From Negadavirga shengliensis (GTDB lineage: Bacteria > Bacteroidota > Bacteroidia > Cytophagales > Cyclobacteriaceae), in the NCBI RefSeq assembly GCF_042652345.1, contig NZ_JBHSJJ010000001.1:310001-374000 (forward strand): a stretch of 64,000 nt of DNA. The letters run 5' to 3'. Position numbers and translations under genes: made by a program. Shown piece by piece: positions 9,246 through 18,183 of this stretch. Numbering within the stretch: the first letter of the stretch is position 1; every line of letters starts with the position of its first letter. The notes under the pieces were generated by a model that was not told the origin of the DNA, made no database searches, and worked only from the letters and a program-made list of their open reading frames with translations.

Positions 9246-12008
9246 ATGGGTAAGGGAGAAAACGCTGCGGTCATTGATAAATACAATCCTTATCTGGGTT
9301 TATGGCCTTTTGATGAAAAGGATTCTGGATTCTTTTTCGGACGCCACAAGCAGATTGAAAGTTTGTTTGGGCAGGTCAAAAGGCAAAACCTCACGGTATT
9401 GTATGGCCGCTCAGGTTATGGCAAGACCTCTCTGTTGAAAGCCGGTCTTTTCCCCTTGTTGAGAGAGAACGGTTTCTTTCCGGTTTATTACAGGTTAAAT
9501 TTTGAAAAAACGGACACCTCCATACTCTCTCAGTTCAAATCCAGCGTTGAGTCCCAAATAAAGAACAAAAAATACGCTGCCACCCCCTCTCTGGGGGCAC
9601 TTACGCTATGGGAATATTTTCACCGGCTAAAACTCAAAAAACCTTATCAGGAACCTGTCCTGGTATTGGACCAATTTGAGGAAATTTTTACGCTGGGCAA
9701 AGACCATGGGGAAATGGTCAAAGAATTTTTAATCGAGTTGGGCTGCGCCATCCAAAACTGGAAGCCACAGCAAGTGGTGGAAAAGTACCGTGACAGCGAA
9801 ATCCCTTTCGATTATGGTAGACCCAGGGTCAAGGTAATCCTAAGTCTCCGGGATGATTATATCAAAGACCTGGAGGAGTTATCGAAATACATTCCTCAAA
9901 TCCGGAATGAGAAATTCCGGCTGCATCAAATGAACGCCGAAGATGCTTATAAAGCCATTTATTTGCCTGCAAAGCAAATCATTTCGGAAAACAACGCCCG
10001 TCGCCTATTGCAAAAAATTCTTAAAAGCATCTATCCCCTTCAGGAATCATTTGAGGATCTGAAGCGGTATGAAATAGAACCGTTTCTGCTCAGCCTTATT
10101 TGCTTTGAAGTAAGCAGCAAAAGGCCGGATCATACCCACCTAATAGATCAGACCTTGGTGGAGGAAGTAAATGTGGACAATATCATTGAAGATTTTTACC
10201 TGCAGCATACCCGCCCGGAAGAAAGGGAACACATTGAATCATTGGTCTCCGATGATGGTGTAAGGATACCGAGATATAGGAATGAATTTATCAACAGACC
10301 TGAATTTTCCCAAAGTGATGTGGATCATCTTAGGGACAGTGTGAGCCGGCTCATCAATGACCGGATACTTAGAGAGACGGAGTGGAACAACAAAATTTAC
10401 TTGGAACTGATTCATGATGTGCTGATACCTGTAGTACAGGCAGACAAGAAAAGACGTCTTGACAAGAAAATGCTGTGCCATCAAAGTTATGAAAAAGGAA
10501 ACACCTTGCTGGTTGACAATAAATACCAAAGCGCCTATGAGCATTACCTTGTGGCTCAGGAATCAGCTTTGGAGCTGAAAGACCATCTTATAGCCGGCCA
10601 GGCAATGGAAAAATTAGGGGTGATCAGACAAAAGCAGACAAATTTTAGGGAAGCAGTGTATTTCTATGAGAAAGCCTTGGGACAATTTAAGGAAATAAAG
10701 GAGCACGGTGCTTTAGGGAGACTGAACGAACGACTGGCCATGTATTATGAGGAAATCGAAAGCCTGCCTGAAAATACGAAGGTCGATCTCGAAAAAATCA
10801 TCCAGCATTATAAGATCGCTGAGGAACATTACCGCAATTCAGGAGATGATATGGGCGCTGTCCGGGTAAAAGAATCCATCGAAAAGTTAAGGCAAAAACA
10901 TACTCCCTGGGGTTATCTGCTCAACCTAAAAGATCACAAAATCGAAAAACTTATGGGAGACAATATCCATATAGGAAGAAACACCAACTCAATGGACTAT
11001 GCAACCTTCAACGAAATAGATCTGCCAAACTCTTATGTATCCAGACGACACGTCAAAATCTCCCGGAACGGGATTATAGAAGACTTACATTCCACCAATG
11101 GCACCACCATAAATGGAAAAGACCTCCCCTATGGAGGCGCCTCCTACAAGATCCAGCACCAGGATGTGATAGGTTTGGCAGGATGCGAGGCATTCCAGTA
11201 TTTTGAGTATGAACCGGAAACAGAGAAAAACAACATTCCAGATGGTGCCTGGGCCGTTTTGGTCCAGTCCAACCAGCCCGCTTTCTTATACGGAGAGCAT
11301 TATAGCATACGGCAACAGAACGGAGAATTACAGCTAATCGACCAGATTCAATTTGATAACGATATTTTGATGAACCTGGAATTCAGACGCAACGTGGAAT
11401 TATTCAGGTTAAACAAAGATTACCTGACCGATTTGCTGGTCAATGATTACAGCCCACGCTTTATTTGGGAATTTTCCAAACACTTGTTATTGAACGTATT
11501 TAGTGAAGCATTTTTTGAGAAGTTTACCGATTGGTTGACCAAAAACTATGGCCAGGATTTTGGCAATGATTTTTTGGAACAAATGAAGCCACACACAGAT
11601 AACCCGGAATTTTATAACCGCTTCTCCCAGGCTGAGCTACTGGCGTGGAATTTTAACGTACAGCCCACCCCGGACCCTTTCCGGTTGATGGTTTGGTACA
11701 ATCGGTCCGGTATACAAAACTGGAATCCAAGCGTAGCACCTGACAGGATTTGCTGCAGCATATTGGTTTCCGAAAATGCCCTGATTGTAGCTGAAGACCA
11801 ATCTTATATTCGTTTTGCCGATAATGAATGGAAGGTGATTTACCTGAACAAACAAGAAAAATCCAATAATTGGTATAAGTTTCATTATAATGAATGGGTA
11901 GCTTCCAGTTACTCACCTGCCATGTGCAGTGCAAGGCTGACACCAGAAGGAAATGACATTTCGGAATGGGGACAACAATTTCAGATCATCCAGCTCAACA
12001 AGTTTTAA
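9246..12008 (+). CDS. nSTAND-type ATPase with TPR and FHA regions, putative sensor partner of SIR2-TIR
   Basis: A 920-residue signal-transduction ATPase. The N-terminus has the nSTAND entry PYLGLWPFDEKDSGFFFGR, Walker A GRSGYGKT (54-61) and Walker B VLVLDQFEE (D142), followed by LSLRDDY, a sensor-1-like strand. A helical arm continues to about 415. Residues about 425-560 are helical TPR-like repeats (YEKGNTLLVDNKYQSAYEHY and similar). Residues about 572-645 are a forkhead-associated domain with all phosphothreonine-binding marks: G577-R578, S599-R-x-H602 and S616-T-N618-G619. The last 270 residues match nothing I know and may sense the trigger. ATG 9246 is preferred over the adjacent GTG 9243. 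It is translated right after SIR2-TIR, so the ATPase probably gates the TIR enzyme. Confidence 0.85.
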   Translation: MGKGENAAVIDKYNPYLGLWPFDEKDSGFFFGRHKQIESLFGQVKRQNLTVLYGRSGYGKTSLLKAGLFPLLRENGFFPVYYRLNFEKTDTSILSQFKSSVESQIKNKKYAATPSLGALTLWEYFHRLKLKKPYQEPVLVLDQFEEIFTLGKDHGEMVKEFLIELGCAIQNWKPQQVVEKYRDSEIPFDYGRPRVKVILSLRDDYIKDLEELSKYIPQIRNEKFRLHQMNAEDAYKAIYLPAKQIISENNARRLLQKILKSIYPLQESFEDLKRYEIEPFLLSLICFEVSSKRPDHTHLIDQTLVEEVNVDNIIEDFYLQHTRPEEREHIESLVSDDGVRIPRYRNEFINRPEFSQSDVDHLRDSVSRLINDRILRETEWNNKIYLELIHDVLIPVVQADKKRRLDKKMLCHQSYEKGNTLLVDNKYQSAYEHYLVAQESALELKDHLIAGQAMEKLGVIRQKQTNFREAVYFYEKALGQFKEIKEHGALGRLNERLAMYYEEIESLPENTKVDLEKIIQHYKIAEEHYRNSGDDMGAVRVKESIEKLRQKHTPWGYLLNLKDHKIEKLMGDNIHIGRNTNSMDYATFNEIDLPNSYVSRRHVKISRNGIIEDLHSTNGTTINGKDLPYGGASYKIQHQDVIGLAGCEAFQYFEYEPETEKNNIPDGAWAVLVQSNQPAFLYGEHYSIRQQNGELQLIDQIQFDNDILMNLEFRRNVELFRLNKDYLTDLLVNDYSPRFIWEFSKHLLLNVFSEAFFEKFTDWLTKNYGQDFGNDFLEQMKPHTDNPEFYNRFSQAELLAWNFNVQPTPDPFRLMVWYNRSGIQNWNPSVAPDRICCSILVSENALIVAEDQSYIRFADNEWKVIYLNKQEKSNNWYKFHYNEWVASSYSPAMCSARLTPEGNDISEWGQQFQIIQLNKF

Positions 12009-12075
12009 TCCCTATCCTTATTACTGAATAACACCCCGAAAATAATAACCACCCAAGCATCCCTTTCTATTGGAC

Positions 12076-12837
12076 TCACTTGACTTTGCTGTGCTTTAAA
12101 ACGTCCACATTGCTTATCCAACCCAATACTTTTTCATTTTTCCCTCCCGTTTCCGTCACAAATACATCCTGGCATCCCCAGAGGTTTTCCATCAGGTTCT
12201 TGGCATCCAGCAGTGAGGCTTCCTTGTTAATGACACCTACCCCATTGCGAAAAGCGTTTTGGATATCCTTGTCCTCATCTTTTTTCATGTCGGCAATTGT
12301 CGCCTCCGGTTTGTCGGGATGGCGGTACAGAAAGTCACTTAGGAGACTTTTGTGCAGGGTATAGATGACCTTCCCCTCTTTAAATATCAGCGAACGTCGG
12401 ATTTGGTTTCCGATGATATGGTCGAAAAGATCTTTGATCTTTAAAGTATCGGGATCGGTATCGGGCGTGATATCCTTACGGATAAGTTTTTCATAAGGCA
12501 TCATGACATCCACCGCTCTCATCGATTTAAGATAATCGCTTGTCGTCATCTGGCCTACCAGATCCCTCACATGTTTGTTGGCGGATTCAAAATTTTCTTT
12601 TGAGAAATAATAGGCCAGCACGGTACCGATCCAGGTGCCCCACAATGGAAGGAGCGCCGTGAAAACAAATTGAAGGACTTTCTGCGCTTCATCAATACCT
12701 TCTTTTCCGGGTATCCTGTATAAGTATATGATCCCCATCACCACCCCCAAAATACCTAAAAACCCCGTTGCGGCAATAACACCAACAGAAATCCATTTGG
12801 CCACATTTTCCCTAAAATTGGATTGATTATCTGACAT
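12076..12837 (-). CDS. Membrane protein with two transmembrane helices and a CBS-like cytoplasmic domain
   Basis: A 253-residue protein. Two long hydrophobic segments (about 14-41, WISVGVIAATGFLGILGVV onward, and 51-75, VLQFVFTALLPLWGTWIG onward) form a hairpin in the membrane. The remainder looks like a paired CBS module: MRAVDVMMPYEKLI with LKIKDLFDHI and a strand-turn RSLIFKEGKVIYTLHKSLL, then GVGVINKEASLLDAKNLME and a closing VLGWISNVDVLK. CBS pairs bind adenine nucleotides, so it may report nucleotide state to the membrane. It is convergent with the STAND gene, 67 bases apart, without a visible terminator between. Whether it works with the SIR2-TIR/STAND pair is open, and I do not know its substrate or partner. 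Confidence 0.6.
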   Translation of the reverse strand: MSDNQSNFRENVAKWISVGVIAATGFLGILGVVMGIIYLYRIPGKEGIDEAQKVLQFVFTALLPLWGTWIGTVLAYYFSKENFESANKHVRDLVGQMTTSDYLKSMRAVDVMMPYEKLIRKDITPDTDPDTLKIKDLFDHIIGNQIRRSLIFKEGKVIYTLHKSLLSDFLYRHPDKPEATIADMKKDEDKDIQNAFRNGVGVINKEASLLDAKNLMENLWGCQDVFVTETGGKNEKVLGWISNVDVLKHSKVK

Positions 12838-13428
12838 GACATGAAAATAAGAAGTTGTGTAAATTGTTTTCAGTTATGAAACAATGTAACTGCATATTGT
12901 TGGTTTAAGAATACAGGTGTTTTTTGGTTTTAGCCCAACTCTCCCAAGCCTACTTCCTGCGCTGTCCCGGTCAAAAAACAACCCACAAATTACCCTTTAA
13001 AAACAATGCTTGATGCATACTACCTAATTTAAATATAATTTTATTATTCAGCAAAATATTTATTAAACAATTTTACTTTTGAAACAATAACGGAATTAAA
13101 AATTACATCCTAAACAAAACACCCAATACCTACAAAAAGACCTGATTGTGTCAGAACAGGAAAGTCCGGTTTCAGGAAAAACCCACCCAATAACCCCTGC
13201 AGAAAATAGGATGGGCGCGTTAAGATCTAATTCAAAAGAAAGATCAAAAATTTTAGCGAATTAAAACATTAATTAGTAATTTAATAAAAAGGTAAAACAG
13301 GATTTTATTCCTCGTAAATTTACCTGAACCCATCAGCCTCGTACTGTTTCAAACCCTATTTTATCGAATTACAAAATTTTAAGAAAAAAATATTTATTTA
13401 TATTTATAAAGAAAAACCTGTAATACCC
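12838..13428. other. AT-rich intergenic region before the histidine kinase gene
   Basis: About 590 bases with no credible reading frame. It separates the divergent starts of the CBS-like membrane protein and the histidine kinase, so it must hold both promoters. The last 200 bases before the kinase are very AT-rich. I find no TGAY-N4-RTCA palindrome here, unlike the downstream cluster, and no convincing RNA structure. Confidence 0.5.
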
Positions 13429-15039
13429 ATGAGATCCCGCAGCCCTTTCGCCAACAAATATTTAATTCTGGGTGTAATGCTTATTCTCATCATTTTTGTC
13501 CTTTTAATGTACGGAAGGGAAGATGGTGCGGGATGGTCATTGCCTTACTTTCTCATTATATTTTATCTTCTGTGGATAGCCGATAGGGGTGTCTACCATT
13601 ATATTATAGGCGTCCTCACAACGGTCCTTATTTCTCTGGATTTTTTTTTACTCCGGGATTTTACGACGGTTGACATTCCTGAATTCTCGGAAGGCCTGGT
13701 CATCATCATGACGGTATGGATAGTCATCTATTTCAACTACCTCCAAAAACAATTTGTAAACAGGGAGCTGAAGGATAAGGAAAGACTCAGCGCCATATTT
13801 GAAAACACCACGGAAGGCATACTCGTAGTCGATCAATCAGGCACCATCACCATGGTCAATCTATACGCCGAAGAGCTTTTTGGATATCCAAGAAATGAGA
13901 TGATGGGCATGAAAGTAGAAAAATTAATTCCACATAGGTTCTCGGTCAAGCATACACATTACCGGGAAAAATTCAACAAAGATCCCCATAACAGACCCAT
14001 GGGTGCGGGCAAAGAACTGTATGCCCTGCATAAAAACAAGCAGGAGTTCCCGGTAGAGGTAAGCCTCGGTTATTTTAGAGGAGAAGGAAAAGAACTTACG
14101 GTAATCGCTTTTGTAACGGATATCACCGAACGAAAAAAAGCTGAAGAACAGCTTATCAAAGAGAAAGAACTCACGCAGAAACTTAATGAAGAGCTGGAAT
14201 TCCGTGTGGAAAAACGTACCCAAGACCTGGAAAATGCACTTAAACACCTGGAAGAAAACAACGAATCCCTCAGGCAAATGGAAGAGGAACTTTTGCGGGC
14301 ATTGGAAAAAGAACGGGAACTGGGAGAACTTAAGTCGAGGTTCGTCACCATGGCATCCCATGAGTTCCGCACGCCTCTGAGTACCATTTTGTCTTCTGTT
14401 TTTTTGTTGGAAAATTTTAGCAGCGAGCAGTTGGATCAATCCAAAAGCACCCATTTTAGCCGGATCAAACGGGCGGTGAACAACATGACCACCATATTGA
14501 ACGAATTTCTTTCTTTGAGTAAATTGGAGGAGGGGAGAGTCAAGGCTTCTTATTCGGAAACCAATGTACCTTCCTGTATCCAGGAAATCGTTGAAGAAAT
14601 GGAACCCGTGAAAAAAACCGATCAACAGATAAACTATACCCACTCCGGCACAGCCGATACCTTTTTGATTGACCGTCAGTTCATTAGAAACATTATTATC
14701 AACCTTGTTTCCAATGCCATCAAATTTTCCAATCCCACGGATACGATCGAACTGTCTTCCAGGATAGCTGCTGACCAACTGATTATTGAGGTAACAGACC
14801 ATGGGGTCGGCATCCCCGTTGAAGAGCAAAAATACCTGTTCAACCGCTTTTTCAGGGCCAAGAACGTCACCAACATCGAAGGTACCGGATTGGGCCTGAA
14901 CATTGTCAAAAAGTATGTTGACCTTATGAAGGGGACCGTTACGGTTGAGAGCCAATTGAATCAGGGCACTACGTTCACCGTAGCCATACCCACCAATCAA
15001 CAACACTACCTGTCAGATTACCAACACCATGAATTATGA
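13429..15039 (+). CDS. PAS-domain sensor histidine kinase, membrane-bound
   Basis: Autophosphorylating sensor of a two-component system. The 536 residues begin with four likely membrane helices (about 10-27, 38-55, 58-76, 88-105) joined by short loops, so the input may be in the membrane or cytosol. A PAS domain follows at about 118-240 (ENTTEGILVVDQSGTITMVN, then ITERKKAEEQ), then a coiled coil (about 240-300) and the kinase core: phospho-acceptor His311 in ASHEFRTPLS, N box NLVSNAIKFS, G1 DHGVGIP, F box LFNRFFRA and G2 GTGLGLNIV. The stop overlaps the next gene's start by four bases (ATGA), so it is translationally coupled to a receiver/Crp regulator that is its obvious partner. The signal sensed is unknown; redox or oxygen is plausible given the genes nearby. 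Confidence 0.92.
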   Translation: MRSRSPFANKYLILGVMLILIIFVLLMYGREDGAGWSLPYFLIIFYLLWIADRGVYHYIIGVLTTVLISLDFFLLRDFTTVDIPEFSEGLVIIMTVWIVIYFNYLQKQFVNRELKDKERLSAIFENTTEGILVVDQSGTITMVNLYAEELFGYPRNEMMGMKVEKLIPHRFSVKHTHYREKFNKDPHNRPMGAGKELYALHKNKQEFPVEVSLGYFRGEGKELTVIAFVTDITERKKAEEQLIKEKELTQKLNEELEFRVEKRTQDLENALKHLEENNESLRQMEEELLRALEKERELGELKSRFVTMASHEFRTPLSTILSSVFLLENFSSEQLDQSKSTHFSRIKRAVNNMTTILNEFLSLSKLEEGRVKASYSETNVPSCIQEIVEEMEPVKKTDQQINYTHSGTADTFLIDRQFIRNIIINLVSNAIKFSNPTDTIELSSRIAADQLIIEVTDHGVGIPVEEQKYLFNRFFRAKNVTNIEGTGLGLNIVKKYVDLMKGTVTVESQLNQGTTFTVAIPTNQQHYLSDYQHHEL

Positions 15040-16097
15040 AGTCTAGTATTCTAATTATTGAGGACAATATTGAGATGTGTGAAAACATCTCGGACATCCT
15101 GAAACTCGGTAATTATGAAGTGATTACTGCAAACAGCGGCAAGGCCGGCATAGAACTGGCCCGGCACCATAAACCGGATCTGATCCTGTGCGACATCATG
15201 ATGCCGGAATTGGACGGTTATGGGGTACTGCACGTACTGAGCAAACATCCCGATACATCTGATATTCCCTTTATCTTCCTCACTGCCAAAGCCGAAAAAT
15301 CGGATTTCAGAAAAGGGATGAATATGGGAGCGGACGACTATATCGTTAAGCCCTTTGACGGATCGGAATTGTTAAAAGCCGTCGAAATCCGGATAAAAAA
15401 ACACCGGCAATTGAAGTCCCTTCTGGGAAACGATTTCCAGGAGATCGAAGATTTTTTTACCACCCTCAGACAGATGAACAATTATGAGGGACTGTCGGCG
15501 GAAAGACCGCGGAGATATTACAAAAAGAAGGATTACCTGTTCTGGGAAGGTCAGCCGCCCGTGTCCCTTTATTACATTATCCGTGGCGAAATCAAAACAT
15601 TCAGATTAAACCCGGATGGCAAAGAGTTTATTACCGGACTTTTCGGGGAGGGTCAGTTTATGGGCTATGTTCCTTTATTGAAAAACACCGTCTATACGGA
15701 AAGTGCAGTGGCACTCTCCGACACTGAAGTTGCTGCCATACCCGGAAAGGATTTTCATACCCTGATTTATACCAATAGGGCAGTGGCGGCCCGGTTTATT
15801 AAGATCCTTTCCAACAATGTCCATGACAATGAAAAGCGCCTGCTGGATCTCGCGTACCAGTCTGTTCGGCAAAGGGTCGCAGGCGCGATTCTTTACCTTT
15901 ATCATCAGCAAAAAAAGAACCACCCGGATAACTCGATGATAAAAATGGTGAGAAGGGACATTGCAGGCATAGTGGGCACAGCACTGGAGTCACTGAACCG
16001 GACCATATCAGATTTTAAGGAAGAGGGCTTGATCCACGTTAACGACGGAGGAATCAAGATCCTCGATATGGAAAAGCTTGAAAAGCTCAGCCGCTAG
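15036..16097 (+). CDS. Response regulator: receiver, cyclic-nucleotide-binding-like and Crp/Fnr HTH domains
   Basis: Transcription regulator of 353 residues combining two input modules. The receiver (1-125) has acidic residues near 9-10 (IEDN), phospho-acceptor Asp53 in LILCDIMMPELDGYG and Lys in IVKPFDG. A cNMP-binding jelly roll follows (about 155-270: YLFWEGQPPVSLYYIIRGEIKTFRLNPDGKEF), then a Crp-type winged helix (about 275-353) with helix GTALESLNRTISDF. The Glu and Arg of ESLNR match the DNA-reading ExxSR positions of FNR and the RExxxR of CRP, which read TGA half-sites; this fits the TGAY-N4-RTCA sites nearby. No N-terminal cysteine cluster is seen, so no FNR-type iron-sulfur sensor. 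It overlaps the kinase gene by four bases. A close paralogue lies at 21785. Confidence 0.92.
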   Translation: MKSSILIIEDNIEMCENISDILKLGNYEVITANSGKAGIELARHHKPDLILCDIMMPELDGYGVLHVLSKHPDTSDIPFIFLTAKAEKSDFRKGMNMGADDYIVKPFDGSELLKAVEIRIKKHRQLKSLLGNDFQEIEDFFTTLRQMNNYEGLSAERPRRYYKKKDYLFWEGQPPVSLYYIIRGEIKTFRLNPDGKEFITGLFGEGQFMGYVPLLKNTVYTESAVALSDTEVAAIPGKDFHTLIYTNRAVAARFIKILSNNVHDNEKRLLDLAYQSVRQRVAGAILYLYHQQKKNHPDNSMIKMVRRDIAGIVGTALESLNRTISDFKEEGLIHVNDGGIKILDMEKLEKLSR

Positions 16098-16210
16098 CAT
16101 GCCGGAGGAAAATCCGTTTGTGCTTTCTGTCCCTGAGAAAAAAATTCATTTGACATTTTCCTGCGCCCCTCTAAGGGAAGTTGCTTCACGCTGATCCTCA
16201 ACCCGGCTTT

Positions 16211-16226
16211 GATGATCTTTATCATC
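16211..16226. promoter_or_regulatory. FNR/Crp-like palindrome upstream of the class II ribonucleotide reductase gene
   Basis: GATGAT-CTTT-ATCATC, a perfect six-base inverted repeat with a four-base spacer, 129 bases before the reductase ATG. It shares the TGAT-N4-ATCA core and spacing of FNR boxes. The identical arms occur again at 28156-28171. Confidence 0.65.
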
Positions 16227-16355
16227 TGATTTAACCTATTCAGTCATTTTAATGGACGCTTTTAAAATGGATATTCGGCATATACAAGGGACTGTCTGTT
16301 TCCATTCATTCAGGGGATAACTGCACCCTCATCATACCGGAAAGGCTGGATAGAT

Positions 16356-18101
16356 ATGACTATATTGACAGATAACGCGCAGCTTGTTCTCAGAGAACGC
16401 TACCTTTTAAAAGATAAAAAGGGCAGAATTAGAGAAACACCTCTTGAGATGTTCAGACGCGTAGCCGAGGCAGTGGCAGAGGCAGAACGCAAATGGTCGG
16501 ATGAAAAGGCAGCAAAAAAATGGGCTGGTATTTTTTTTGAGGTGATGAAAAAACTCAATTTCCTCCCTAATTCCCCCACCCTTATGAATGCCGGCACCCC
16601 GGTGGGGCAATTAAGTGCATGTTTTGTCCTTCCGGTAGAAGACGATCTGAAAACTATTTTTGAAACGATAACGCAGGCGGCACTGATTCAGCAAAAAGGA
16701 GGTGGTACCGGTTTTGATTTTAGTCATTTGAGGCCAAAGGGAGACGACATATATACTTCGGGAGGTTATGCTTCCGGACCGGTATCCTTCATGAAGGTGT
16801 TTGATGCCGCCACCGAACACGTCATGCAGGGCGGGAAGCGGCGCGGAGCCAACATGGGGGTGCTGCTTGTGAACCATCCCGATATAGAAGCGTTTATTGC
16901 CGCTAAAAGCATGAACGACACCCTGAGAAACTTCAATATATCTGTAGGCATTCTGGATGCGTTCATGGAGGCTGTTGGAAACAATGACAAGTGGGACCTC
17001 ATCCACCCCAACTCCCAAAGAATCGTTAAGACTTTGGAAGCAAGAAAACTATGGCAGGAAATAGTCAGGAATGCCTGGTCCAACGGCGACCCGGGTCTGC
17101 TGTTCCTGGACACCATCAATGTGGCCAATCCTACACCAAAATTGGGCAGGATTGAAGCGACAAACCCCTGTGGGGAAGTCCCGTTGCTTCCTTATGAATC
17201 CTGTAACTTGGGGTCTATTAATCTTTCCCATTATGTAAGACAAAAAAACAGTTCAAAAACAGTGGATTGGGATCAACTGGCAAAGGTGGTGGAGATCGCC
17301 ATACGGTTTTTGGATGATGTGGTAGAAATCAACAGGTATCCCGACCCCGTTATCTCCGAAAAAACGCTGGGAAACAGAAAAATCGGTCTGGGGGTGATGG
17401 GCTGGGCCGAAATGCTGATAAAATTGGGCATACCCTACGATACAATGGAGGCTGTAACATTAGGAGAACAGGTGATGAAATTTATCCAGGAAAAGAGCAA
17501 TGCCTCATCTGCCTCTCTTGCGACAGCGAGAGGGTCTTTTCCCAATTGGGAGAAAAGCATTTATTACCCGGAAAGCCCGTTGCGCCATGCCACCCGCACC
17601 AGTATCGCCCCTACGGGAACCATATCGGTAATCGCCAACACTTCCTCTTCTATCGAACCGCTGTTTGCTTTGGTCTACCAACGGAAATACGTGTTGAACA
17701 ACGACACGCTCACTACGGTAAATCCTCTTTTTCTGAATTACCTGTATGAGCAGCACCTGGAAGTTAACGATATATTGGAAAAAGCCTTTGAAAAGGGTAC
17801 CTGTAAGGATATGGAAGCTATTCCCCCGGAAATCAGAGACATCTTTAAGACTGCGCTGGAAATACCTCCCTATTGGCATTTGAGACACCAAATCGCTTTT
17901 CAAAAATATACGGACAATGCCGTGTCCAAAACCATCAATCTCCCCAGCTCAGCGACCCTGGAGGACGTGGATTACATTTACACCACTGCCTGGAGTTCAA
18001 AAGCAAAGGGAATCACAGTCTTCCGGGACAACCCCCTTGGCAAACAGGTGCTGAACAAAGGGATTTCAGGCGGCAACCTGAGCTGCAAGGTATGTCCGTA
18101 G
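16356..18101 (+). CDS. nrdJ: Adenosylcobalamin-dependent (class II) ribonucleotide reductase
   Basis: Makes deoxyribonucleotides from ribonucleotides using coenzyme B12 to generate the thiyl radical, so it works with or without oxygen. Visible signatures: MKKLNFLPNSPTLMNAG (about 66-82), Cys89 in QLSACFVLP, GGGTGFDFSHLRP, the central NPCGEVPLLPYESCNLGSINL segment (Cys272 and Cys283), and APTGTISVIANTSSSIEPLF. At 581 residues it is a short form: it ends in NLSCKVCP, where the CxxC is suited to be the redox-active pair that re-reduces the active site, and lacks the long C-terminal extension of many homologues. It follows the receiver/Crp regulator and has a perfect FNR-like palindrome upstream, which suggests induction at low oxygen. 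Confidence 0.92.
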   Translation: MTILTDNAQLVLRERYLLKDKKGRIRETPLEMFRRVAEAVAEAERKWSDEKAAKKWAGIFFEVMKKLNFLPNSPTLMNAGTPVGQLSACFVLPVEDDLKTIFETITQAALIQQKGGGTGFDFSHLRPKGDDIYTSGGYASGPVSFMKVFDAATEHVMQGGKRRGANMGVLLVNHPDIEAFIAAKSMNDTLRNFNISVGILDAFMEAVGNNDKWDLIHPNSQRIVKTLEARKLWQEIVRNAWSNGDPGLLFLDTINVANPTPKLGRIEATNPCGEVPLLPYESCNLGSINLSHYVRQKNSSKTVDWDQLAKVVEIAIRFLDDVVEINRYPDPVISEKTLGNRKIGLGVMGWAEMLIKLGIPYDTMEAVTLGEQVMKFIQEKSNASSASLATARGSFPNWEKSIYYPESPLRHATRTSIAPTGTISVIANTSSSIEPLFALVYQRKYVLNNDTLTTVNPLFLNYLYEQHLEVNDILEKAFEKGTCKDMEAIPPEIRDIFKTALEIPPYWHLRHQIAFQKYTDNAVSKTINLPSSATLEDVDYIYTTAWSSKAKGITVFRDNPLGKQVLNKGISGGNLSCKVCP

Positions 18102-18183
18102 AATCCTTGCAAAACGAAAACATCATGGTTCCCGGCTCCCAGTTTTCATCCCGCAGATGAAGATGGTCGGATCACTTTTTGAT

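Noticed and set aside
13146..13157. CTGAT-TG-TGTCAG as an operator before the kinase gene
   Set aside because: TGAT and GTCA half-sites are present but the spacer is three, not four, bases.
13924..15006. 360-codon minus-strand frame opposite the histidine kinase gene
   Set aside because: Its translation has no domain logic and is explained by codon use of the strong kinase gene on the other strand.
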